NCBI GenBank assembly: GCA_020162035.1
Contig: JAIUNM010000005.1
Coordinates: 62,001 to 126,000 of the forward strand
Origin: Bacteroidota bacterium
GTDB lineage: Bacteria > Bacteroidota > Bacteroidia > B-17B0 > Aurantibacillaceae
Direction of reading: 5' to 3'
DNA: 64,000 nucleotides
This document shows, one piece after another, positions 34,760-43,738 of this stretch. The notes beneath the pieces are model-generated. The model was not told the DNA's origin, searched no databases, and worked only from the letters and a program-made list of their open reading frames with translations. Made by a program: the position numbers and the translations under genes. Within the stretch, counting starts at the first letter, position 1. Every line of letters begins with the position of its first letter.

Positions 34760-35632
34760 TTACTCAAAATCTAAATAAGGCAGCAGTTTTACAAACAACT
34801 CTTCATCATTCAAAATTGTTTTAATGTTTTCTGCCGTTACGGTTGTTTTTCTTCTTAAATTCATTATTTCTTTTGTGTGTTCGTAAGTTATATAAGGGTG
34901 TTGGTTAATTACTTTAAAATCATCTTTGTTAATGTTTATTTTGATTATTGCTGTTGTTTTTATTTCAATATTACGTTCAATTGAGTTGTACATTTCTGTT
35001 GTAAAGCCATATACTTCTAATAATTGTTTTTTGTTTAAAAAGCCCCCAAGTAACGTGCGGTATTTAATAATTCTTTTAGCAAATGATGGGCCAATTCCTT
35101 TAAGCTCAATAAGTTTAACACTATCTGCAGTGTTTAAATCTATAATTTGAATTTCAACTACTTTATTGCTTACGTTTGCAGTGCTGCTATTATTTTTTAA
35201 TTTTTCTTCAATTAAAATATATTCTTCTAATTTGTTGTATAAAAAATCTGAGATACCATAAATTTTTTTTAAATCTTCTTTTTTCTTAAAAACAAATCCA
35301 CTCGCTCTATATTTAATAAATGTTTTAGCCGTTTTTTCTTTAAAACCTAATTTTAATAATTGTTCATGAGTTACAGTATTAGGATTAAACACAAACAAAG
35401 CTTGATTATTATAGTTTGTTGAATTATAATTTTTTTGTTTTGAATTATAATTTTCAGTTAGCTTGATTTCTATTTCAGGTAAGTTGCTAATTGCAATATC
35501 TGAGGGTTTTATAAAACAATTAATATTAACTCTAATAATAAATAAAATTACAATTATGCATAATAATACATATAAACCAATGCGTTGTTGTTTATTAAAT
35601 CCAAAATAATTAGTAAAAATTTTATACCACAC
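34760..35632 (-). CDS. ComEA-like helix-hairpin-helix protein
   Basis: 290 residues, start GTG overlapping the permease gene by 11 nt. An N-terminal transmembrane helix (RIGLYVLLCIIVILFIIRV) is followed by three helix-hairpin-helix units: FNPNTVTHEQLLKLGFKEKT, IDLNTADSVKLIELKGIGPSFAKRII and ININKDDFKVINQHPYI. The middle one is a canonical ComEA HhH with GIGPSFA. Anchored ComEA-like proteins bind DNA during natural transformation. Triple-HhH forms are common in Bacteroidota, where their function is not established. Confidence 0.88.
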   Translation of the reverse strand: MWYKIFTNYFGFNKQQRIGLYVLLCIIVILFIIRVNINCFIKPSDIAISNLPEIEIKLTENYNSKQKNYNSTNYNNQALFVFNPNTVTHEQLLKLGFKEKTAKTFIKYRASGFVFKKKEDLKKIYGISDFLYNKLEEYILIEEKLKNNSSTANVSNKVVEIQIIDLNTADSVKLIELKGIGPSFAKRIIKYRTLLGGFLNKKQLLEVYGFTTEMYNSIERNIEIKTTAIIKININKDDFKVINQHPYITYEHTKEIMNLRRKTTVTAENIKTILNDEELFVKLLPYLDFE

Positions 35633-37076
35633 TTTTGTTTCTCTTAAATAAATAATAAACAGGAATTCCTAAAACTATTATTAATAATCCTAGTCCACAA
35701 TTTAATGTTTTATACCACAACAAATCAACACAAATTAGTGTAGTTAAAATAATATAAATAACAGGAATTATAGGGTAGCCCCAAGCCTTGTATGGCCTAT
35801 TTAAATTTGGTAATTTTTTTCTTAATACAAATAATGCAATAATGGTAATAATATAAAATAGTAATGAAGAAAAAGTACAATAATCTAACAAACTGCCATA
35901 CGAACCACTTAAACAAAGTATAGATGCCCAAATACCTTGTAGTTTTATAGCATTAACGGGTACATTATGTTTGTTTTGTTTTTTACATGTTTTAAAAAAT
36001 AATTGATGATTGGCCATGCTTTCAAACAATCTTGCTCCCGCTAAAATTAAACCATTGTTACAACCAAAAGTAGATATCATTATAAGTGCGGCTAAAATAT
36101 ATTTTGCAGTATCGCCAAACAAAACAGATAAAGCTGCCGTTGCAACTCTGTCTTTATCAGCAAAAGCAATGCCCTGCTCTACAACTCCACTTGAATTAAA
36201 ATCACCAGCCACAGGTAACAAACACAAATATGCAAAGTTTGCAAGTACGTAAATTATTGTAACAATTAATACACCAAAAAATAAACCTAAAGGCAAATTA
36301 CGTTCTGGTTTTTTAATATCTCCTGCTATAAAAGTAACATTGTTCCATGCATCGCTACTAAACAATGAACCAATCATTGCTACACCAATTGCCGATGCTA
36401 AAGTTAAACCTGAAATGTTTTGTTTTTTCCAAAAGCTTTCTGTTCCTTCAATTGAAATGTCTTTCCATGTATAAGCATTCCACATATTTGTTAGGTTTTC
36501 TCTTAAAACATTACTATTAAATGCTGCGTAAATTCCAACTATAATTAATCCAAATAATGCAATTAATTTGGCTGAAGTAAATACTGTTTGTATTAATTTG
36601 CCTTTATTTATTCCTAATGTGTTTATATAACTCAATAAAAATATAATTGCAATTGCTAAAAGTTGCGATGATGATATGTTTAAAAATCCTATTTTTAAAA
36701 CAACATTTCCTTCTTCGAAAAAAGGAAAAAAAACCCCAGAAAATTTTGCAAAAGCCATTGCAACAGCAGCAATTACACCTGTTTGAATAACCATAAAAAC
36801 TGTCCAGCCATATAAAAACGCTAAAAAATCACCAAAGGCTTCTTTTATATACACAAATTGTCCGCCGGCTTTTGGTAACATTGCGGCCAACTCGCCATAA
36901 CTTAACGCCGCAAATAGTGTAATTAAGCCACTTAGCAACCAAACAACAATTAACCATCCAGCCGAACCAACAGTTCTGGCTATATCTGCGCTTACAATAA
37001 AAACACCAGAGCCAATCATACTACCAGACACTAACATTATAGTATGAAATAAATTAAAACTTGGTTTATTGCTCAT
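35622..37076 (-). CDS. APC family amino acid permease
   Basis: 484 residues with about 12 helices. LVSGSMIGSGVFIVSADIAR is the helix 1 substrate-binding signature (GSGIF type) of the APC superfamily, and helix 6 carries SLFSSDAWNNVTFIAGDIKKPERNLP, seen in LAT/SteT-like exchangers. It imports or exchanges amino acids across the inner membrane; substrate is unknown. The start faces the DUF4349 gene across 71 nt of AT-rich sequence. Confidence 0.93.
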   Translation of the reverse strand: MSNKPSFNLFHTIMLVSGSMIGSGVFIVSADIARTVGSAGWLIVVWLLSGLITLFAALSYGELAAMLPKAGGQFVYIKEAFGDFLAFLYGWTVFMVIQTGVIAAVAMAFAKFSGVFFPFFEEGNVVLKIGFLNISSSQLLAIAIIFLLSYINTLGINKGKLIQTVFTSAKLIALFGLIIVGIYAAFNSNVLRENLTNMWNAYTWKDISIEGTESFWKKQNISGLTLASAIGVAMIGSLFSSDAWNNVTFIAGDIKKPERNLPLGLFFGVLIVTIIYVLANFAYLCLLPVAGDFNSSGVVEQGIAFADKDRVATAALSVLFGDTAKYILAALIMISTFGCNNGLILAGARLFESMANHQLFFKTCKKQNKHNVPVNAIKLQGIWASILCLSGSYGSLLDYCTFSSLLFYIITIIALFVLRKKLPNLNRPYKAWGYPIIPVIYIILTTLICVDLLWYKTLNCGLGLLIIVLGIPVYYLFKRNKSVV

Positions 37077-37147
37077 GGCATTATTTACAAATTAAAAATA
37101 CAAACTTTATTTAATTGTAAAACTTTTAGGTTACCTTTTTTTAATTG

Positions 37148-38161
37148 ATGTATAAATTAAAAAAATCAATTACCATGAGCAGTTTATTAAATTGTTCTAA
37201 TGAACCTAAGAGGTTTATTAGACGCAACCTTGTATTAACTTTAATTACATTAATGCTTAGTTTAATTTATAGTTGTAGCGATGCAAGTAAAAATAATATT
37301 TTATTTAACGAAAAAAACAAAGAAGAGGCTAAGGCTCTTTCTGGCTTAATTTCAGAAGAAGAACGAACTCCAATAACTGACTCTATTAATGGTATAGGGT
37401 ATAATTTTGTAAAAACAGCAAGTATGAAATGTAAAGTAAGTAATGTGCTTAAAACCGTTCAAACTGTTGAGGACATAGTTTCTTTAAATGGTGGGTATTT
37501 AATTAAAAACGAATACACAACCATTAATAATTTTGAAAACGAGATTTTATTTAAAAAAGACAGTATTTTAAAATCTATAAATTTTACCCCTCAATGTATT
37601 TTATCAGCTAAAGTACCAACTCAACAATTAGATTCTGTTTTAAGAAAAATAATTCCTCTTTCTGAATTTGTGGAGTATAAAAAATCTAATGCCAACAATG
37701 TAAAGTTACAGTTATTGGCTAATAAATTGGTGGTTAAACGCTCGCAAGAGGCAATTATTGAAACTAAAACAAACACTAAGCACAACGAACAAAAACCAAA
37801 AGAACAAATAAATTCAGCTGAGTATAAATACGAAAAACAAACACTGTCTGATGAAACGCAACTTTCTATTTTAGATTTAATAGATAAAATAAATTATTGC
37901 CAAATAGATTTAGAGTTTTATCAAGATGCGAGTACAATTACTAAAGCAGTTGCAATAACCCCAACTGTTATGCCTTACAAACCTAATTTTGGTTTAAGAC
38001 TTATAAATGCCTTTGTAAATGGCATAAAAATATTTGGCGAAATTATAATTGGACTGGTAAATTGTTGGGGGATTTTTGCAATACTTTTTATATGTTTTTA
38101 TGTTTCAAAATATTTTTATAAAAAGTACTCTAAAAAACAAAGAGCAACCGTAATTAACTAA
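37148..38161 (+). CDS. DUF4349 domain envelope protein
   Basis: 337 residues from ATG 37148. A membrane or signal segment (LVLTLITLMLSLIYSCSDAS) has a Cys that could be lipidated. The DUF4349 core runs from KTASMKCKVSNVLKTVQTVEDIV through ILSAKVPTQQLDSVLRKI, contains a coiled-coil-like stretch, and ends with LSILDLIDKINYCQIDLEFYQD. A C-terminal transmembrane helix (IGLVNCWGIFAILFICFYVSKYF) follows with a basic tail. The family is membrane-anchored; its function is unknown. Confidence 0.8.
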   Translation: MYKLKKSITMSSLLNCSNEPKRFIRRNLVLTLITLMLSLIYSCSDASKNNILFNEKNKEEAKALSGLISEEERTPITDSINGIGYNFVKTASMKCKVSNVLKTVQTVEDIVSLNGGYLIKNEYTTINNFENEILFKKDSILKSINFTPQCILSAKVPTQQLDSVLRKIIPLSEFVEYKKSNANNVKLQLLANKLVVKRSQEAIIETKTNTKHNEQKPKEQINSAEYKYEKQTLSDETQLSILDLIDKINYCQIDLEFYQDASTITKAVAITPTVMPYKPNFGLRLINAFVNGIKIFGEIIIGLVNCWGIFAILFICFYVSKYFYKKYSKKQRATVIN

Positions 38162-38179
38162 TTCTATTTAAAGGAAATA

Positions 38180-39322
38180 TTACTTAAGTTTAGAAACAAG
38201 TTTTAAATTATTATTCTTAAACTCTAAAACATTAAACGAAGTAATGTTTCCTTTTATGCTCCCAAAATTATCATCAATTTGCAAAGCCACTGCGCCGTTA
38301 TAAGTGGCGGCTTGAAGTAATTGCTCTAATGTAAAAACAGTTGAGTGATTTAAAATTGTGTTTATTTCTGAACAAATGTCCAAACTAAAGTTACTTGCTA
38401 AACTATCTGTTCCAATACATATACTATTTATTTTATTCTGAAATAATTTATAATTAGGTAAACAATTTTCGATATATAAATTAGCATTAGGGCAAAAACA
38501 CCAAAAAACAAAATCATTAGTAAACTCAACATCTGTGATCTCTGTAAATGTATTATGAACTAATATGTTTTTTTTTGAATTAAAATACGGCAAGTAATTT
38601 TTTAAGCTTGATGTTTTAGGTGGGCTAAAAAAAGTTATTGGAATGTTTAAATAGTCATATAAATCGTTCACTTTACTTTTTTCTCCTTCAAAAAAATAAG
38701 TTTCTTCTATGCTTTCTTGATTGTGTATTGTGCTAATATTTAATGCGTTTTGTTTTTCAATTAATTTAATTAATTGCAACGATGTGCTATATGGTGCGTG
38801 TGGAGCTAAAGTTGCTTTTTGCCCATTGCTTAAAAATAAATTATATAATTTAAGTCCTTCATTAAAATTATGTTCGGCATGTTTAGGATTTAACCCTATC
38901 AACTCAATAAAATTGTGGTAGTAAATTTTACTGTTTTTTTTTACAGGTAAACTATGGTTTGTGTTGCAAATATCTCCAACAGCAACAATACCATTTTTAA
39001 ACATTAATTCATCAGCCGCTTGTGTATGAGTTTCAATTTCGTTTAATGATAAATCATTTCGTTTATTTACAATGTTTTTAGCAAATTCTATTAAACCTAT
39101 ATGTGTATTAATTTTTCCTTTTAAATGGCTAAGTTCTGTATGGCAATGTGTATTAACAAACCCTGGAGTAATTATCCCATCAATAAATTCAATTTTATCT
39201 ATAGAAACATCGTTTTTAGTAGTAATTTCTTTAACCTTATCAAATTCAACAACAAGCACGGTATCTTGCTCAAGAAACTTTGTTTGATTAAATATTTGTT
39301 TTGCGCTTAAAAACCTCAACAT
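38180..39322 (-). CDS. Amidohydrolase family protein (chlorohydrolase/deaminase type)
   Basis: 380 residues. The metal-site motif is GFVNTHCHTELSHL, followed by TLAPHAPYSTS, LVHNTF and IGTDSLASNFSLD, in the order of the TrzN/SsnA/aminodeoxyfutalosine deaminase clan. It should be a cytosolic metal-dependent deaminase or hydrolase. An aminofutalosine deaminase role in menaquinone synthesis is possible but has no supporting neighbours. It is divergent from rlmN. Confidence 0.86.
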   Translation of the reverse strand: MLRFLSAKQIFNQTKFLEQDTVLVVEFDKVKEITTKNDVSIDKIEFIDGIITPGFVNTHCHTELSHLKGKINTHIGLIEFAKNIVNKRNDLSLNEIETHTQAADELMFKNGIVAVGDICNTNHSLPVKKNSKIYYHNFIELIGLNPKHAEHNFNEGLKLYNLFLSNGQKATLAPHAPYSTSLQLIKLIEKQNALNISTIHNQESIEETYFFEGEKSKVNDLYDYLNIPITFFSPPKTSSLKNYLPYFNSKKNILVHNTFTEITDVEFTNDFVFWCFCPNANLYIENCLPNYKLFQNKINSICIGTDSLASNFSLDICSEINTILNHSTVFTLEQLLQAATYNGAVALQIDDNFGSIKGNITSFNVLEFKNNNLKLVSKLK

Positions 39323-39380
39323 TATTGCTATAAAAATACGTTTTTACATTAAAATAATTAATATTTTGCTTTAGTTTTGG

Positions 39381-39388
39381 TAAATTTG
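39381..39388 (+). promoter_or_regulatory. -7 promoter box (TAAATTTG) of rlmN
   Basis: TAAATTTG ends 10 nt before the TTG start at 39399, leaving a leader of only a few bases. It supports the TTG as the true start since no ATG lies between. Confidence 0.5.
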
Positions 39389-39398
39389 TACTCTTAAC

Positions 39399-40460
39399 TT
39401 GAGTATTAAAAAAGACATACGATCATTATCTTTAATAGAATTAGAACAACTATTTAAGCAACTTCATCAACCCTCGTTTAGAGCAAAACAAATATATGAT
39501 TGGCTTTGGGCTAAACGAGCCACTTCTTTTGATGAAATGAGTAACCTATCTAAAGAACTTAGAACTTTACTTGAAGAGCAATTTACATTTAATCCTGTAA
39601 CCGTATCAGAAACCCAATTAAGTAACGACGGAACGGTTAAATGCGCCATGAAGTTGCACGATAATTATGTGGTTGAAAGCGTTTTAATTCCTAAAGAAAG
39701 CAGAATGACCGCTTGTATTAGTAGCCAAGTTGGTTGTAGTTTAACATGTAAGTTTTGCGCTACAGGCAAATTAAAACGTATGCGTAATTTAAATGCCGAT
39801 GAAATTTTTGACCAAGTAGTTTTAGTTAATGAAATTGCAAAAAAACAGCACCAAAAACCACTATCCAATATAGTTTACATGGGTATGGGCGAGCCTTTAT
39901 TAAATTATCAAGAAGTTTTAAGTTCAATTGATAAAATAACTTCGCCTAGTGGACTTGGAATGTCGCCAAAACGCATAACATTAAGTACTGCGGGTGTTGC
40001 AAAAATGATTACTAGATTAGGCGATGATAAAGTAAAATTTAATTTAGCGCTGAGTTTACATGCTGCAAACGATGAAAAACGCAATCAAATTATGCCAATA
40101 AACGAAACAAATAATTTAAATGTTTTGGCAGAAGCAATTACTCACTTTTATAATAAAACAGGTACGCGCACAACTTTTGAATACATTGTATTTAAAGATT
40201 TTAACGATAGTTTAAAAGATGCCGAAGAATTAGCAAACTATTGTAAAAAATTAAAAAGTAAAGTTAATATTATTGAATATAACCCAATTGATGATGGCGA
40301 ATTTCAACAAACTACAGGCTCGCGCTTACGTGCCTTTACCGATTATTTAACCTCAAATGGTATTATTTGTAATGTAAGAAAAAGTAGAGGAAAAGATATT
40401 GATGCCGCATGTGGGCAATTAGCCAATAAAAACAAATTAGCACAAGTAAATTTAAAATAG
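39399..40460 (+). CDS. rlmN: 23S rRNA/tRNA adenine-C2 methyltransferase RlmN
   Basis: 353 residues, TTG start. The radical-SAM cluster cysteines are Cys113, Cys117 and Cys120 (GCSLTCKFCATG). YMGMGEPLLN is the SAM-binding GEP motif, LSLHAAND follows, and the C-terminal catalytic Cys is in DIDAACGQLAN. RlmN methylates A2503 of 23S rRNA and A37 of some tRNAs. It is followed by the polyprenyl synthase gene after 15 nt. Confidence 0.96.
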   Translation: MSIKKDIRSLSLIELEQLFKQLHQPSFRAKQIYDWLWAKRATSFDEMSNLSKELRTLLEEQFTFNPVTVSETQLSNDGTVKCAMKLHDNYVVESVLIPKESRMTACISSQVGCSLTCKFCATGKLKRMRNLNADEIFDQVVLVNEIAKKQHQKPLSNIVYMGMGEPLLNYQEVLSSIDKITSPSGLGMSPKRITLSTAGVAKMITRLGDDKVKFNLALSLHAANDEKRNQIMPINETNNLNVLAEAITHFYNKTGTRTTFEYIVFKDFNDSLKDAEELANYCKKLKSKVNIIEYNPIDDGEFQQTTGSRLRAFTDYLTSNGIICNVRKSRGKDIDAACGQLANKNKLAQVNLK

Positions 40461-40475
40461 TAATTTAAACACACT

Positions 40476-41453
40476 TTGAGTAAAGCCGTTGATAAAATAA
40501 AAGAACCTGTTGCCCTGCACATGGACGAGTTTGAAAACAAATTTAAACACGCCATGAAAAGTAGTGTGCCCCTACTTGATAAAATTACAGCATACATTGT
40601 AAAGCGAAAGGGCAAACAAATACGCCCTATGTTTACCTTTTTAAGTGCAAAGTGTTTTGGCGAAATTAACGAAAGTACTTACAGGGCCGCAGCCTTAATT
40701 GAATTACTTCATACCGCAACGTTAGTGCATGATGATGTAGTTGATGATAGTAACGAACGCCGTGGTTTTTTTAGCGTAAATGCATTATGGAAAAATAAAA
40801 TAGCTGTGCTAATTGGCGATTTTTTATTATCTAAAGGCTTATTGCTTTCGTTAGAAAACGATGATTTTCATTTGCTAAAAATAGTTACAACAGCCGTTAG
40901 AGAAATGAGCGAAGGCGAACTATTACAAATTGAAAAAGCAAGACGACTAGATATTAGTGAAGAAATTTATTTTGAAATTATTACTAAAAAAACAGCTACC
41001 TTAATTGCTGCTTGTTGCGCCGCTGGTACAGCCTCTGTATGCGAAAACCAAAGCCAAATAAAATTAGCTAAAGAGTTTGGCACACTTACTGGTATTGCTT
41101 TTCAAATAAAAGACGATTTGTTTGATTTTGGATCAGATGATGGAATAGGGAAACCAACAGGTATAGATATTAAAGAGAAAAAAATGACCTTACCTTTAAT
41201 TTATGCTTTAAATAATTCAACCTGGTTAGAAAAAAGAAAAATAATAAACATTATAAAAAATCATAACGAAGAAAGTGAAAAAGTTAACGAAGTAATAAAT
41301 TTTGTAATTAAAAAAGGTGGGGTTGATTACACTAAAAAAGTAATGAATGATTACAAATTAAAAGCGTTAAATGTATTAAAACAATTTCCTAATTGTGATG
41401 CAAAAAACAGTTTAGAACAATTATTAATTTATGCCATTGAACGTAAAAAATAG
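40476..41453 (+). CDS. Polyprenyl diphosphate synthase
   Basis: 325 residues, TTG start. First aspartate-rich motif HDDVVDD (Asp86, Asp87, Asp90) and second FQIKDDLFDFG, with KGKQIRPMF upstream for diphosphate binding. Small alanines and leucines before the first motif suggest a long-chain product, consistent with the quinone side-chain synthase of Bacteroidota. It condenses isopentenyl diphosphate in the cytosol. Its 3' end overlaps the MORN lipoprotein gene by 23 nt. Confidence 0.94.
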   Translation: MSKAVDKIKEPVALHMDEFENKFKHAMKSSVPLLDKITAYIVKRKGKQIRPMFTFLSAKCFGEINESTYRAAALIELLHTATLVHDDVVDDSNERRGFFSVNALWKNKIAVLIGDFLLSKGLLLSLENDDFHLLKIVTTAVREMSEGELLQIEKARRLDISEEIYFEIITKKTATLIAACCAAGTASVCENQSQIKLAKEFGTLTGIAFQIKDDLFDFGSDDGIGKPTGIDIKEKKMTLPLIYALNNSTWLEKRKIINIIKNHNEESEKVNEVINFVIKKGGVDYTKKVMNDYKLKALNVLKQFPNCDAKNSLEQLLIYAIERKK

Positions 41454-41931
41454 TATTGTATTTGTTTGTATAATGTTTGCGGCTTGCCAAACTAATACTA
41501 CCAAAGAAAAAGAATTAAGTCTTGCTGAAAAAGCAATAGCTGATTCCGTTTCTAAAACTAACCAAAAAAGAGTTGTTGATTCTTTAAAAAAATTAAACCC
41601 CTTGCTAATTTTACCGCCAGACTCTGAATACACTGGCTCTTATGAAGATAAATACAAAAGCGGTTTAACTAAGTTTAAAGGCCAGTACCGTTTTGGAAAA
41701 AGACATGGTATGTGGTTAAGTTTTTTTGGTAATGGTTTTAAATGGAGCGAACTAGAGTATGATAAAGGCATACGTAATGGCATTAACACTGTTTATTATA
41801 ATAATGGAAAAATGCGTTACCAAGGTTATTATAAAAACGATTTACGCGATAGCATTTGGTCTTTTTACGACTCAACCGGTAAGCTAGTAAACCAGTTAAA
41901 ATACATTAAAGACGTTGAGGTTAAAAAATAA
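41431..41931 (+). CDS. MORN-repeat lipoprotein
   Basis: 166 residues. The start MPLNVKNSIVFVCIMFAACQT ends in a lipobox-like MFAAC. The mature part has three YwqK-type MORN variants (YRFGKRHGMWLSFFGNG, YDKGIRNGINTVYYNNG, YYKNDLRDSIWSFYDSTG). Such lipoproteins are common in Bacteroidota and have no established role; the toxin-antitoxin label sometimes attached to YwqK is not supported here. It overlaps the polyprenyl synthase gene by 23 nt. Confidence 0.82.
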   Translation: MPLNVKNSIVFVCIMFAACQTNTTKEKELSLAEKAIADSVSKTNQKRVVDSLKKLNPLLILPPDSEYTGSYEDKYKSGLTKFKGQYRFGKRHGMWLSFFGNGFKWSELEYDKGIRNGINTVYYNNGKMRYQGYYKNDLRDSIWSFYDSTGKLVNQLKYIKDVEVKK

Positions 41932-41950
41932 ACTCTCGGTGGGGTTCTAA

Positions 41951-42121
41951 TTAAAAATTGTTATTTGCGATGTGTTGGGCAAAGTTGTGTACAAAACAAA
42001 AAAATTAAAATCTAATACTGCTCAAATCAACCTTAATGGTTTAAGTAGCGGTGTTTACCTTTTTAATGCTTATACAAATACTAAACTTGTTTACCGCAGT
42101 AAATTTGTAAAAGTGAATTAA
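41951..42121 (+). pseudogene. Orphan T9SS type A sorting-domain remnant
   Basis: A frame open between TAA at 41948-41950 and TAA at 42119-42121 encodes 56 residues. It reads KIVICDVLGKVVYKT, then INLNGLSSGVYLF and ends RSKFVKVN. This is the second half of a type A sorting domain (xxDxLGKxV ... LxSGVYxxK). The usual PNP start of the domain and the whole cargo are missing, and there is no start codon at the break. It is the 3' scrap of a lost surface-protein gene, next to an intact cargo gene of the same kind. Confidence 0.7.
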
Positions 42122-42144
42122 TTTTAGTAATTTAGATGTATATA

Positions 42145-43710
42145 ATGCGTTTTTCTAAATCTATTTTTATCATCTATTTAATGCTGCTTAACTTAACGCT
42201 AAGCAGCCAGGGTGGTTTTAGAAAACGCATTAATTTATCTGGTTCATATGGTACAGCGGCCATTGCAGCTTTTGAAACAAGTCCAGATAATTATTTAATT
42301 CTATCTAAAACAAAAGCCATTTCCGGTAATAGTTGGGATTATAAATTAGACATTCTTAAATACAATGCCATTAGTAATGTTTATACCTATAAACAAATTG
42401 GTGATACCAATTTTGGCTACCCGTTTGGATTTAATTGGATTAGGAATATAGGCAGAAAAATCGATAACAATATTTACATATCTAATTTTGCTAAAGCTAA
42501 AATTAATCAATATTGGTGTGGTGTATTTATTAAGTTAGATTTTAATGGCGACACCATTTGGCAAAAAAAATATACATCTATAAACGAACATATTTATTTA
42601 TTTCAGTCTAATAAAAGTATAGATGGAGGATTCCTTCTATCCGGTTGTTGTTTTGATAGTGCACTCACAATCAGTAGACTTTTATTGATTAAAACAGATG
42701 CCAATGGCAATGAATTGTGGCGAAAAAAATACAATAATGCGGCACCAAATTATGCTGAGGGTAGGGATGTTATACAAGATAGTGCAACTAAAAATATATT
42801 AATTACCGGCATGCGTTTTAAAGGTTTTTCTAATGGTTCACAAATAGAAGAAAAATTAGTTTTTTTAACTGATAGCTTAGGCACATTGTTATATGATTTA
42901 CCTAGTTCTCAGCTTATGGATAATGCCTCAGCTGGAATTTTAAGAGATCAAGATAACAACTATTATATTTATGGATATAAAAACAAAACTTATATTGCAC
43001 CACACTATACTGTTAAGCCATATTTATTAAAATTTAAAATTCAAGGTAACAATTTGTCTACAATTTTTGATAAAGAATACAACCAAGAATATGTATCAAA
43101 TTCATTCTTTGATGCTGAGTTTGATAAGAATAAGCATATTAATCTTATAGGTCATATAGATACTAATACAATAAATAATTTACCTGCGAATGGTATGGTC
43201 TCTAAGTTTAAAATTAATTCTGATGGTGAATTAATTTCAAAAAAATATTACAATTATACCTACAACCTAAATTGGAACTTCGGTGTGGTAGCAAATGGGA
43301 TAGGATTAACAAGTGACGGCGGAATTATCGTTCCGGTTGAAAGACTTTTAAATTCTAGTAACAATTACGCACCAATATTTTTTGTAAAATACGATAGTCT
43401 TGGTTGCGATACCACAGCAGCTTATTGTGCCACTGTTGGGTTTAAAGAACAAAACTACCAAACAATAGATGTAAGCATTTACCCGCAACCTGCAAAGCAA
43501 TTTTTAAATTTACAAAGCACATTGTTTGCCAATAAAAAAGCGCAAGTTTATATTAACAATGCCATAGGCCAAATTTGTTATAATGCAAGCGTACAATTTA
43601 ACAATGGCACCACACAATTAAACCTTGCTAATTTACCCAAAGGCATTTACTTTTTAAAGTTGGTTGATGAGGATTTGAGAAGCTTTACCAGTAAAATTGT
43701 GTTGGAGTAA
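42145..43710 (+). CDS. Secreted T9SS type A cargo, beta-propeller-like
   Basis: 521 residues from the ATG at 42145 (RFSKSIFIIYLMLLNLTLSSQ signal peptide); an ATG 9 nt upstream is also possible. The body has recurring strand motifs such as GFLLSGCCFDS, LLIKTDANGNELWRKKY and GGIIVPVERLL, typical of delta-60/WG-like propeller repeats. The end is a type A sorting domain: IYPQPAKQFLNL, then LANLPKGIYFLKLVDED and SKIVLE. It is probably a surface or released protein of unknown ligand. A TAAATTTG box at 42100-42107 may be its promoter. Confidence 0.82.
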   Translation: MRFSKSIFIIYLMLLNLTLSSQGGFRKRINLSGSYGTAAIAAFETSPDNYLILSKTKAISGNSWDYKLDILKYNAISNVYTYKQIGDTNFGYPFGFNWIRNIGRKIDNNIYISNFAKAKINQYWCGVFIKLDFNGDTIWQKKYTSINEHIYLFQSNKSIDGGFLLSGCCFDSALTISRLLLIKTDANGNELWRKKYNNAAPNYAEGRDVIQDSATKNILITGMRFKGFSNGSQIEEKLVFLTDSLGTLLYDLPSSQLMDNASAGILRDQDNNYYIYGYKNKTYIAPHYTVKPYLLKFKIQGNNLSTIFDKEYNQEYVSNSFFDAEFDKNKHINLIGHIDTNTINNLPANGMVSKFKINSDGELISKKYYNYTYNLNWNFGVVANGIGLTSDGGIIVPVERLLNSSNNYAPIFFVKYDSLGCDTTAAYCATVGFKEQNYQTIDVSIYPQPAKQFLNLQSTLFANKKAQVYINNAIGQICYNASVQFNNGTTQLNLANLPKGIYFLKLVDEDLRSFTSKIVLE

Positions 43711-43738
43711 TCTCTAATTTAAATTAAAAAACTGCTTT

